Shown here: one piece after another, positions 23,741 through 34,417 of the stretch | How positions within the stretch are numbered: position 1 is the stretch's first letter | Layout: each line of letters opens with the position of its first letter | Assembly: GCA_010015655.1 (NCBI GenBank) | Contig: ML976696.1 | Span: 291,952 to 355,951 of the forward strand | Reading direction: 5' to 3' | Length of the DNA: 64,000 nucleotides | Origin: Bimuria novae-zelandiae CBS 107.79 | Lineage: Eukaryota > Ascomycota > Dothideomycetes > Pleosporales > Didymosphaeriaceae | The notes under the pieces: model-generated | What the model was told of the DNA's origin: nothing | Databases searched by the model: none | Seen by the model: only the letters and a program-made list of their open reading frames with translations | Made by a program: the position numbers and the translations under genes

Positions 23741-25792
23741 ATGGTTCTGCCTGATGGCTTCGTTCCCCTGCGAAACGTGCTGTCTTCCGGAGACCAAAGT
23801 TCGTTCCTGGGCGCGATTGAGAAAATCCAAGCTCCGGTCCAACCCGAGCCTGGTGGTGACTATGTTATTCACTTCACCATAAGAGACAAGTTCCCTGGAG
23901 ATGAAAAAGACAGCGTGCCCTGCATCATCAAGGGTTGGAAGGCCGAATGGCTACCAAAGGGCGATCCTGGAGACGTAGCCATATTACGCGGCATGAAGGT
24001 GGAAATCCTAGGGACGAACAACACCAAAACGCTCGTCAACGACTCGGGCATTCAGTCCCAAGCGCTTTTCTTCCCCGCGAAAAGCATACCTGCACCTGAG
24101 ATCGGCCATGACTACCATTCCGGGGGCACTTCGAAGCTCATTTACAAGTCTATGATAAACAGTCGGCCTCCGAGCAGCGTTGAGCAGATGGCAGTCATCA
24201 ACATGAAGGCGGCAGCAGCACCGCTCCTGGAGCAGTTGAAGGACCCTAAAGTCATGTTTCAAGCTCGGCTCGGCTCGACTAATTCCACTACTCCGAAGAG
24301 AGGAGGGAAGAGGCAATCTTTGATTAGCAACATGACGTACAATATGTTCTACGATCTCGTTGGAGAGGTGGTCAAGACATTCTGGGGTGTCTACACCGTA
24401 GATCTCTATGTAACGGACTACACCACGAACACGGACCTTTTCCTATACGAGGAAAAATCCGACACTGAATATGTTGGGGCTCATCAAAAGCCCTGGCCTG
24501 GTCCATTCGGTCAAATGACCATACAAATCCGTTGTTATGAGCCCCATGCAGGATATGCTCGTGAGCTCAAGGAGGGCGACTTCGTCTTTTTGCAGAACAT
24601 CCACACGAAATTGTCGCAATCGAATAAACTGGAAGGGGCAATCCATCAAGACCCACGGTATCCCATGAAAGTCGGCATTCGCAAATGCACTCACCCAGCG
24701 CAGCTCGGAGGGTTAAAGGAACGGAAGGCAGAGTACGAAAAGAAACACGCAGGCACTCTACTCTCCCGGGAAGTACCTACTAATGTCCCAAAAGAACCCT
24801 CCGCAGTAGTCTTATCGACAAAGAAGCAGAACAAAAAGGAAAAGAAGCAGAAGGAGAAGCAGAAGGAGCAAGAGGAAGTGAAAAGGAAAGCTGAGGAGAT
24901 CGGAAAAGCAGTCAAAGATCTGAACCCGAATGGTGAGTGCCACAGGAACAATCAGGTAAACCATGCTTATATATTTAGTCTGTGCCGGACATGAAGACGT
25001 AGGTCTGTCAACAGTTGACGAGATCGTGAACAACCCCCACCTCAAAACCATTACGGAAACCGGTGACGAATTAACATTACCTTTCGTCAATTCAAGATAC
25101 CGTACACGCCTACGCGTAGTCGATCACTGGCCTCTCCAGCTCAAAAATTTCACCAGAAGCACAAGCATCCCAACCACAAGTCAAGCCTCGGCATTGACCT
25201 CTTCAACTGGCAATTCGCAGTCGTTGAAAGACGCTTCGCAATCGGGCAATTTTGCATGGCACTTCTTCCTTCTAGTGGAAGATGCAAATGCGCCCGAAGG
25301 TAGCACACCAACTAGGTTCCCTCTTACGATCGACACCGCCCGAGCCCAGTGTCTGCTCAAGATGGACCCTTGCGAGTAAGTCCACAGCACCTTGCTCTGA
25401 CTCTATGGTGCTAATAAATATTTAGCCTTTCTGCGCGTCCAAAAACGCTCTACGAACTGGAACACAAGCTTTCTGTCCTGTGGGGCAACTTGCATGAACG
25501 AAAAGCTGCTCTGAAGAAAGAAGGCATCAACCTGCCACTGCCCGTCGGAGATAATAAGCTGGCTTTAAGCAACAAGCCCTTCGAGTGCTGTGTTGAAGAG
25601 TACGGCGTCCCGGTCGACCCAGAGGGTAAGCCCTATACCGAGGACGTTATCAAAGCCATGGTCAATGCTATGGACGATCCATCTACGGATGAGGGTGCCC
25701 ACGCGCTGAAGGTATTGGGAAATCCGAAGACGTGGAAACGCACGTGGAGTCCTTATAATACTACCATCAAGAGTGGCCTTGAGGATTGGTGA
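23741..25792 (+). CDS. POT1: POT1-like telomere single-strand DNA-binding protein
   Basis: Exons 23741-24932, 24979-25375 and 25426-25792 give 651 aa. POT1 binds the G-rich telomeric overhang and protects chromosome ends within shelterin. An N-terminal OB fold spans about residues 5-150 (FVPLRNVLSSG; DYVIHFTIRDKFPG, then GDVAILRGMKVEI). A second OB fold (POT1PC) spans about 200-330, with VGEVVKTFW, TVDLYVTDYT and LKEGDFVFLQNIHTKL. A very Lys-rich linker follows (about 365-395), then a C-terminal domain including FAWHFFLLVEDANAPEG and WGNLHERKAAL. The ATG at 23741 is the first in frame. No defects are seen. Confidence 0.88.
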
Positions 25793-26208
25793 TTGCGGTT
25801 AAAAACATTTGTATGAGATTTATGTTGTTGGGTTGATGGCTTCGGCCATGTTCAGGCGTTGGGGTGTGTTGATTTAACGGAGTCATTGATACCCGGATTT
25901 CGAACTACTGGTGTATTTTTGTGTATTAGTAAGGCGTGCGGGAGCTCGTGAAGATGACGACCTCGACACATTCACCAACTACTGTTCTTTGCAACTGTTG
26001 CAGATAGCCTGTTCTTGTGCTTGGAAGGATGATGACTGCTAAAAGGCTATTGGATCCATTTACAGAAGCGCGTGGCAGCAGCACATAGATTCATAGAAAA
26101 CAATTTATCGTCAACGGTAAGTATTTACTAAAGACGTTGCTAATGTACTAAATTGTCCACTGATAGAAACGCCAACTACAGTTCATCGCGCCCGTCGCTA
26201 TGACCCAA
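25793..26208. other. Convergent intergenic region
   Basis: 3' flanks of POT1 and the RBR ligase. No gene or repeat is supported. Confidence 0.45.
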
Positions 26209-28601
26209 TTACTTTCTCATGACTTGGTCACCGTCATCTGCCATATGCGACCAGCTACTATCACTCCGGTCATCATCAACATCTAAGCCACCAATATCCA
26301 GTTCATCGATGTCAGAATCGTGCTCCTCACCCCTAGCTCTCATATTGGAAAGTAGCCGCATCGTGTCGGCCAAGTTGCTCCTGATGTAATCCGCAACCCG
26401 AGGACGCATACCTCTCAAAGCGTCCTCGGTCAGAAGTCTCCCAAGTTCCACGTTGGTGTTCATCGCGATGAGCCATTCGAGCTCGCCCTTAGTTCTAGTC
26501 GGAGCTGCCGGTCATCATTTAGCTCCTCCGCAGAGGGCTCTGCTTCGCCATCCTCGACACTCGGCTCGCCCGCAGGGACCTCTGCTTCGCCATCCCCGGC
26601 ACTCGGCGTGGCCGGGGGTACAGCGTCAACGCCGTTCACAAAATCAAGGTCAAGAAGCCGAGGAAGCGTCGTTCCAACCAGATAGCCGTCATTCTGCTGT
26701 ATAAACTGCACAACGTCGTCGAAAATTGGCAGATGCGCGCGGAAATAGTGCTCCGCGTACCCAGGTACCTGCACCATGATGCGTTCCACCTCCAGCAGAA
26801 AAACCACAAAAGTTGCTCGTGGAGTGTGCACCCATGGACCGTTGAATCTGAAGCCCTCCAGATCTATGCCTTCCAAGTTGAGCGCGTGGTAACGAATTAC
26901 AAGCGGGTGCTGGGCAGGGTGGTAATCGTAACCCATGACGTTGCCGAGGTGGTGGACCGCATCGAAGATATCGTTCCGGGCTTGATACCACTCGTGCATC
27001 GCGCGATTAGCCAGTGCAGCGAAGAGACCCATCTCGTAGAGGTAGTCCAAGGCTTGACGGACTGGCTCGGCGACGTCTTCCGGATAGCGGTCTATGAAGT
27101 CTTCGACGTCCAACAGGCGGTTAGGATTTGCGTAAAAGTGGTGCATTGCGTCGATAGGGCGTGAGTATATGTACTCTGCGAGTTGTACCATGCTCGTCGC
27201 AAAAGCTTCGTGTGTGAAGTAGATTGCGGCGAGCGGTCGGGGATCATAGAAGAAGTTGAATTCTTCGTGTGGACGCTCGTCAGGAAGCTGTACCTCAGCG
27301 TCATTCGGGCCGGCTTGAGCTTGTGCTTGCGCTTGTGCTTGAGCTTGAGGTTCCGCGCCAACGTCCGCCGGTCCACCCTCGACTTCAGGTACAGCAGGCC
27401 AGTCGAAGATAGGGTGCTCCAGGTCCATACCGTATTCCACACCGAAATCTGGGTGCCTTGCAATGACATAGGCGAGGATACCTTGTGGAACGGGTGGTAA
27501 GGGTACCACAGGTATAGGTATTTCCTCCTCAACACCCCAGTCGCCATTATGCGTCTCATTCATGTGAGCATAAACCTGAGGGCCCGTCCCGAAAGACGCG
27601 AGGCAGAACCAGCAGAAGTGAACGTGACATGAAGGACATTCCATATGGTTGCAGCCGTAGTCCTTTACAGTGATGACGCCACATCTCGGGCAGTCTTTCG
27701 CGTCATTCTCGCGCTTCCACTTGTCGAGCTCTTTATTCACCTCGGTTTCTGTACAAAGTCGTCCAGGATGTGCTGGTGTGCTACAATTGAGACACACAGA
27801 CACATGGCAGCCATCGCAGGTGAGAAAGCATGATGGGGAATCCGGTTTCTGGAGACTGTGGATGCGGTCGCAGTCGGGCGAGGGGCAATACCGAACCTTG
27901 TCGGATAAACTCTGGATAAATCGCTTGAATGAAGCCAAGAGCATTGCTTCGAAGATGGCAGGTGGTAGAGCCCGTTGAAGCTCGCTCAGTCGCATATCCG
28001 TTTTGCATTCTTCGGAATCTTCTGACTGTCCTACGCATTGGATTGGAGATCCTGCTGCGGTTTCACACTGCCGTATCAAACATTCTCTACAGTAGACATG
28101 TTTGCATTTCGGTCCCGTTGTGACCGGATCAACTGGCGTGTCGAAGCAAATCGGACATGACAAGCATTTCCTGCAAAAGACTTGACTGCCTAGCGGCCCT
28201 GTTCGGACTGGATCTTCTGGGATTCGGGAGCACTCCAGGCATCGCATCGATGAGCACAGTGGGAGAGTACGGGGCTCAGTGTGCAGTCGCTTTCTTTCTT
28301 CGACTCTCTGATTAGCGGCCTGAAGGGTGTGGTAGTCCCAAATGCGGGAAGAAGGCAGTGTGATCGATAGCACGCTTGTGCCGCTGGTGAAAATGACCAA
28401 AGCCCCGCTGATACTGCGTGATACAAGATCCTCTGAGTAGAGGTCGGCATCCAAAGGTTCTTCGATATCAGGTTCAACGAAAGACGCTGTCGGGCGGTTG
28501 GTCAACGGAAATGAATCGGCTCTCCTCCTGGTTAGTTGGGGGGTCTTGGGGTCCTCATATTGGGGCATATTTGCAAGGTCGTAAGGTCGAAGGCTGTCCA
28601 T
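26209..28601 (-). CDS. RBR (RING-IBR-RING) E3 ubiquitin ligase, frame broken near the C-terminus
   Basis: One long minus-strand frame (28601 to 26460) encodes a variable N-terminus, then RING1 (CLSCPICFDTPVDP...CKHVYCRECLIRQC), an IBR (RYCPSPDCDRIHS...CDGCHVSVCLNC...HPGRLC) and RING2 (CPRCGVITVKDYGCNHMECPSCHVHFCWFC). In RBR ligases the RING2 Cys in the GCNHM context takes ubiquitin from the E2 as a thioester before transfer. An Ala-Gln dipeptide run and Pro/Glu-rich repeats follow. At about 26480 the frame ends early (SSNGSSR), while the next frame continues with ELEWLIAMNTNVELGRLL and an acidic tail to 26209. One extra G in the run at that point would restore 797 aa. This is either a recent frameshift or a sequencing deletion; the catalytic part is intact. 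Confidence 0.85.
26538..26621. repeat. Two 42-bp in-frame tandem repeats in the RBR gene
   Basis: The block starting ctctgcttcgccatc recurs with a 42-bp period, encoding two related Glu/Pro/Ser-rich units (EPSVEDGEAE type). Because the period is a multiple of three it only changes linker length. Confidence 0.6.
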
Positions 28602-28629
28602 TGTTGTAACGAGTACCTGTGGGGTAACG

Positions 28630-28677
28630 CGACGTGTAGTGTAGCAGTGGAATCTTCGACGTGTAGTATGGCAGTGG
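28630..28677. repeat. Direct repeat, two 21-bp copies, period 27
   Basis: Copies at 28630-28650 and 28657-28677 share the core cgacgtgtag and end cagtgg, differing at two positions. They sit 30-80 bp upstream of the RBR ligase ATG and could be factor-binding sites. Confidence 0.7.
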
Positions 28678-28710
28678 GAACGGTCGATAAACTTGCCATG
28701 GCGGTATATA

Positions 28711-28728
28711 CACCGTATATATACGGTG
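28711..28728. promoter_or_regulatory. Perfect 18-bp palindrome
   Basis: The sequence caccgtatatatacggtg is its own reverse complement and lies about 110 bp upstream of the RBR ligase start. A dimeric regulator could bind it; no known operator is recognised. Confidence 0.5.
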
Positions 28729-29713
28729 AAACCTCAAAAATGATAATTCATTAACGCTTTTTTGGACGGTACCAAACCTTGGAACCGTTGTTCGACTCTG
28801 CCCAGGTGTGGTAGAACCAGATGTAAATCTCATTTTACCACAGAACTCTGCTGGTACCAAGCCGACCAAAAATAATTATTCAAGAGCTCGTGGCATGGAA
28901 TTAGTGTTAGTTGCAGCCAGATACTCTGATTTTGGCTAGGACGGTTTCTTCCAGATGTGAGGGTACCTGCTTTTTTGCTAATGAGTTTCTTCTAGCTAAA
29001 CAGGCTAATAGAATGGCAATAACTAGAAAAAAAAACGATCGCAGGCAGCCGTGGTTTGTTTTCTGGTAACCTGTACCTACCTACGGTACTCGAATGACGG
29101 TATGTATAGTGTGTGAGTTCCACGGTACCGGAAATGCCATTTTTGTCCCGACCCATGTTTACGGCCTTCGCTCCCAACGGCTTCCTCGCTCTTCCATGAA
29201 CCACATTCGGGACCAATGGACTACTCACAAACTCTAATCACGGAGCCCTGGAGTCCACGCCTTCAAACGCGGAAGCACGTGACCGTCAAGATATTTTACT
29301 GGGACATCATCGCTTACCGTTGCCAACGCTCTATAGACGCGGAGCTGATCAGTCAGCACCGAGGATTGGATCTTAGTGCATCTGAATGTTCGAACTATCT
29401 CTTCTTTCATTTATTTTTTGCACAAGGATGTGATGCACAGTGTCAAACGTCGCGGTGGTACGCTGACTGCCACACAGTTGCGACAATGATATTGGGCCGT
29501 GTGTCGGAAAACCGCAATGCGACGAAGCAGTTTTTGTATCTGTTTCGCGATATGGTAGAAGTCTGATGACGGTGTCTACTCCAGGGCTCACGATCGTCTA
29601 CGCAGAGGCCCAAGCTCGGATCCTGGGTAATTAGTCGCGTCATCCGCTATCGCCGCACCTCCGGTAGACGAATCCAACTGCACGTCGCAGCGTCACTCAT
29701 TCCCCACCACCCA

Positions 29714-32497
29714 ATGTCCTCAAATCAGGCAGCCCAGGCCGACAAGAAACGCAAGCACTCAGACCGGACCATCAAGGAGCTCTTCACCTCGCAGCAGAAG
29801 CCCAACGTCTCGGGCACAGCTCCCCTTTCGCCGTCTTCGAAGCGTCCCAAGCTTGGTAGCTCACCGGCCGAGGCCCCACCCACCCCGGAAAAAGCCATGA
29901 GCACCGCCAGCATGTACCATTTCCCTAGTAAGAGAGGGAATGCGCCCACGTCCGAGGTGATTGACCTGGGCTCGAGCCCGGACAATAGCCCTGCGCGGAA
30001 GAATGGGGTCAGGAAGACGACACCAAACATGGCTGCCAGCGCCGGCCCAAAGAAGTTGATGGTCAAGAACTTCCGCCCCACGCGGACGGTTGACCCGAAA
30101 ACGTTTCTAGACCAGACGTGGCAGAAGGTGGACGCTGCATTAGATGTCATCTTTCAGCAGGGCAAGATCAACTTTAGCTTGGAGGAGCTCTACAGAGGGG
30201 TCGAGAATATTTGCCGCCAGGGCATGGCTGTGGAGGCGAAAAAGAAGCTGGTAGCGAAATGCAAGACGTATGTGGACGGGCCTTTGAAACAGAGTGTCGA
30301 AGAAATGCTGGGCAGGCAGAACGTTGATGTTTTGAGGGCGACGCTGCAGGCATGGACGACCTGGAACAACCAACTTGTACGTTACGCACTGCCTTACAAA
30401 ATTTGGCCCGGATCCAGCAGGCTGACAGCACCCAGGGATACATCGACTGGATCTTCTGCTACCTCGATCGTTCGTACCTGCTTCCCAAGCAAGAATCGCT
30501 CCGTGACATAACTGTCAAGCTCTTCCGCTCTATCATCTTTGAACACGCGAAGCTCAACCTCCGCATCGTCGATGGTGCATGCGACCTTATTGCGATTGAC
30601 CGGGCCGGCGAGGATCTTGACCGCGAGATGTTTTCGAAGGCCGTAGCCATGTTCCACGAGATGCAGGTCTACACACAACACTTTGAACCGCGCATGCTGG
30701 AGTTCAGCCAGACCTATGTCAAGGAGTCTGCGGACAAGCAGAGCGCAGAGCAGAGTCTCCCGGAATATGTCAAGAGTGCGCAGTCGCTCATGAAGAGCGA
30801 AATTGCGAGAGTCGAAGTGTTCCGCTTGGATGGGTCGACGAAGCGCGATCTTCTCACACTACTAGAAGATCACCTCATTTCGCGCAAACAAACGAAACTG
30901 ACGAACCAAGACGAGTTTGCCGATCTACTTGAAGATAATGCAGTCGAAGATCTGGAGCGCTTGTACTCTCTTCTCGAGCGACGCAAGCTCGGTGCGAACC
31001 TGCGACCAGCTTTTATGAAGTGGATAGAAGACGCCGGTACCGCCATAGTCTTCGACGAGAAAGAGCAGGATGGTATGGTTGTGAAGCTCTTAACTATGAA
31101 GCGCCAACTGGACACCATTTGGAAAATATCCTTTCATCGGAGTTCGGCACTGGGCCATGCGCTTCGTGAAGCGTTCGAAACCTTTATGAACAAGACCAAG
31201 AAATCCGGTGCGACATGGAATACGGACAACTCTAAGCCCGGCGAGATGATCGCAAAGTACGTGGATATGCTGCTCAGAGGTGGAGCCAAGGCCATTCCAG
31301 CGCAGCTGAGCAGGAAGACAGAGAAGCCCGCCGACGTGGAAGCCGAAGAAGACAATGAGGACGTGTTCTTCGACGAGGACACTGAGGTCAATAATCAGCT
31401 TGATCAAGTCCTTGACCTCTTCCGGTTTGTCCATGGCAAAGCCGTGTTCGAAGCCTTCTACAAGAAGGATCTTGCACGGCGGTTGTTGATGAGCAGGAGC
31501 GCCAGTGCGGATGCTGAGAGGAGCATGCTGGCGCGACTCAAGACTGGTACGGCACTTCAAACCCCTCGTTTCACCTGTTTTAACTAACATTGTACTAGAG
31601 TGTGGTGCCGGCTTCACAGCAAACTTGGAGCAAATGTTCAAGGATATTGAACTATCGCGCGAAGAGATGTCCTCTTACAAGATGATCTCAGAAGAACGGA
31701 ACGAGAAACACGCTATAGATCTCACCGTCAATGTACTTTCCGCCTCATGTTGGCCGACATATCCAACCGTCCCGGTCATAATTCCACGCTCAATCAAAAC
31801 CGAAATCGACAAGTTTGAAGCGCACTATAAGGCGAAACACTCTGGTCGCAAGCTTGACTGGAAGCACTCTCTTGCTCATTGTCAAGTCAAGGCGAAGTTT
31901 CCGAGAGGCAATAAGGAGCTGGTTGTATCTAGCTTCCAGGCGATAGTTCTGTTACTGTTCAATGGCTTGCCAACAGACGAACACTTGAACTATGAGTATC
32001 TCAAAGAAGCTACTGGACTACGTATGTACATCCAATATTTAGAGTATTATGCTGGCCTACTAACGCATTTCGAAGCACCACCCGAATTGAATCGCACCCT
32101 GCAATCGCTTGCTTGTGCGAAACTCCGACCTTTGACAAAACATCCTAAAGGCCGTGATATCAACCCCACGGACACGTTCACTGTGAATGCCAACTTCACG
32201 GATCCCAAATATCGTATCAAGATCAACACTGTTCAACTCAAAGAAACGGCTGCCGAGAACAAAGAGACACATGAGCGGGTAGCAGCAGACCGCAACTACG
32301 AAACCCAGGCCGCTATTGTCCGCATCCTGAAGGCTAGGAAACGCATTACGCATAGCGAACTCGTAGCTGAGACCATTAAAGTGACGAGGAACCGAGGAAC
32401 ATTGGATGTCTCGGGTATCAAGAAGAACATCGATCGCTTGATCGAGAAGGAATTCTTGGAGAGGGAGGACGATGGATTGTACGCCTATATCGCATAA
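29714..32497 (+). CDS. CUL4: Cullin 4, scaffold of CRL4 ubiquitin ligases
   Basis: Four exons (29714-30376, 30418-31546, 31599-32021, 32076-32497) give 878 aa. The long Ser/Pro-rich basic N-terminus (KRKHSDRTIKELF) is typical of Cul4. Cullin repeats follow (LYRGVENICRQG, IFCYLDRSYLLPKQESL, LFRSIIFEH), then the cullin homology domain (YKKDLARRLLMSRSAS, ECGAGFTANLEQMFKDIE, LNYEYLKEATGL) that recruits Rbx1. The C-terminal winged helix has the neddylation motif IVRILKARK with Lys near residue 824 and ends in LYAYIA. CRL4 ligases use DDB1-type adaptors in replication and chromatin control. Intron 3 is in phase (54 nt) with the branch site TACTAAC. Intron 1 ends in a CAGCAG tandem acceptor. Confidence 0.95.
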
Positions 32498-32861
32498 GAG
32501 AAGGAGACACATATCTGCCGAAGGCTTATGTATGTCTATGTCGCTTTGCTGTCACCCTATTCTTTTGGAGGTAGGTAGACCCCCAGGCTGTACGCAGGCA
32601 CAACCAGCTACGTCAGTCTCGCTTCGAATACATACAGCCGACATCGCTGGAGACTAGGACCCACTATCGTGACCAATAGCTGCATGCCAGCGTCTGCGAG
32701 AACTTTAACCATCCCTGTACGTGCAGCTACACTTCGGTTTGCCCACCTCGGTCTTACTCTTCCCGAACTATAACCTCCCCATCCCAGGGCATCTAAGCAC
32801 ATACAGCCTGCATATTAAAACAAGGTGAATAAGAATAGCTTTACACATATTTAGATCTGCT
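32498..32861. other. Intergenic region between CUL4 and the reductase
   Basis: 364 bp of 3' flank and promoter; no gene is supported. Confidence 0.45.
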
Positions 32862-33924
32862 ATGTCGATGCCGCAATACATCCTCGTTACTGGCGCAACA
32901 GGCTTCATCGGCGCGCACGTCGTCGATGAACTGCTCCGCCGCGGCCATAATGGTATGCTCAACGTACAAACCTATCTTACTACTACTAAATCCTATAGTC
33001 CGCGCTGCAACACGCTCCCTCGAGAAGGGCGAGCTCATGCAAATGGCCCGCCCGCAGTACGCCGCGCAGCTCGACATCGTAAAAGTGTCCGATTTCACCG
33101 CCTCAGCCTCGTTCGCTGAGGCCGTCCAAGGCGTTGCCGGCATCATCCACGTCGCCAGCCCCTTCACCTACGACACCACGAACAACGAAGAGGAGCTCGT
33201 CAAGCCGGCGATCGCGGGCGTGAAAGCCGTGCTAGATGCTGCTGCAACGCAGAGCAGTGTTAAGAGAGTGGTAATCACGAGTAGTTTTGCGGCCGTTCTG
33301 GATGTGAATCGCAAGGCTCCACCGCGGTTCACGTACACGGCGGCGGACTGGAATCCGCTGTCGTACGAGGAAGCGGTGGCGAAAGAAACCTCTGCCGTCG
33401 TCGCGTACCGCGGGTCTAAGAAGTTCGCTGAAAAGGCGGCGTGGGAGTTTGTGGAAGAGAGGAAACCGGCGTTCGATGTCGTGACGCTGTGTCCGCCCAT
33501 GACGTTCGGGCCCATCGCGCATCCCGTGCAGAAGCTGGCAGACCTCAATGAGAGCAACGCCATGCTGTGGAATGTCGCGAGCGGGAAGGATATGCCCGTT
33601 GCGCGGGTGCCGTTTTGGGTCGATGTGAGGGATTTGGCGGTCGCGCATGTGGAGGCGCTGCTTAGGGCTGAGGCGGGCGGGAAGAGGTATGTGGTTGCTA
33701 GTCCGGAGAAGTTTTCGTATGGGGTGGTGAAGAGGGTTGTGGAGGAAGAGTTTCCGTGGGGAAAGGAGAGGGTGGCGAAGGGGGAGCAGGAGATTGAGGA
33801 TAGCTATGATTTGGATGGGGAGACGGCCGGGAAGGAGCTTGGTGTGAGGTATAGGAGTTTTAGGGAGACGGTGAAGGACTTTGTGGAGCAGGCGGTTGAG
33901 ATGGAGGGCAGTGAGCAGAGATGA
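32862..33924 (+). CDS. NAD(P)-dependent extended SDR reductase (Gre2 / dihydroflavonol-reductase-like)
   Basis: Exons 32862-32952 and 32999-33924 give 338 aa. The N-terminus has the Rossmann nucleotide motif (VTGATGFIGAHVV). After the intron comes AATRSLEKG. The family motif HVASPFTYD and a strand-helix segment ending in VVITSSFAAV (catalytic Ser region) follow. The expected YxxxK is seen as AYRGSKKFAE, so the usual Tyr-x-x-x-Lys pair is replaced by Y-R-G-S-K, which fits YxxSK of this group. The late segment WVDVRDLAVAHVEAL is also characteristic. Such enzymes reduce aldehydes, ketones or methylglyoxal with NADPH in the cytosol; the substrate cannot be told. A second ATG two codons downstream is an alternative start. 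Confidence 0.88.
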
Positions 33925-34417
33925 GGCGGAGAGTGGGAGGATCAATGTGAAGAAATTGGATACACGACCTTGCTGAAAGAGGGTATTTGAACGTAGTCTT
34001 AGAGTGGTACTTCAAAGCAGGATACCATTTCAAGTGCCCTATCGTTTACCAGGGCCAGACCGTGCCTTCCATAGTTTCTGCCGTCCAAGGTGCGGGACCC
34101 GCGACGCGCTTTCCTTTCTCAATAACATCATACAAACGGAAGTCGCTACCCAGAATATGGTTGTCTTCACTGTTTGGCTTGACGTTGAAATCAAATTTCG
34201 AATCCTCTCAAGTCTCTGAACGCTGTGTGACGCGACGTGGGGGGTCTGACGCGACGCATGGGCGATGATGCCCTTGTCGGGGTCTTGGCGGAAAGCGGCG
34301 CACGACGCACAGGCAGTGCGCGTCCCACACCTACGCGACTGACAACATCATCACTCATAATTTCCCAACGACGCGCATTCGCGCCACTCTTCTCTCAATC
34401 CAGATCGCGCAGCCACG
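33925..34417. other. Intergenic region upstream of the cohesin gene
   Basis: About 490 bp containing the reductase 3' flank and the Scc3-like promoter. I see nothing else supportable. Confidence 0.4.

Larger units (their letters stand above)
28602..29713. promoter_or_regulatory. Divergent upstream region of RBR ligase and CUL4
   Basis: About 1.1 kb lie between divergent start codons, unusually long for this window and richer in A/T. The end near the RBR start holds a 27-bp-period direct repeat and an 18-bp palindrome, listed separately. The hexamer ggtacc recurs several times between 28760 and 29130. A 116-codon plus-strand open frame (29216-29566) resembles no family. Confidence 0.45.

Noticed and set aside
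29216..29566. 116-codon open frame between the RBR ligase and CUL4
   Set aside because: It lies inside a divergent promoter region and resembles no family.
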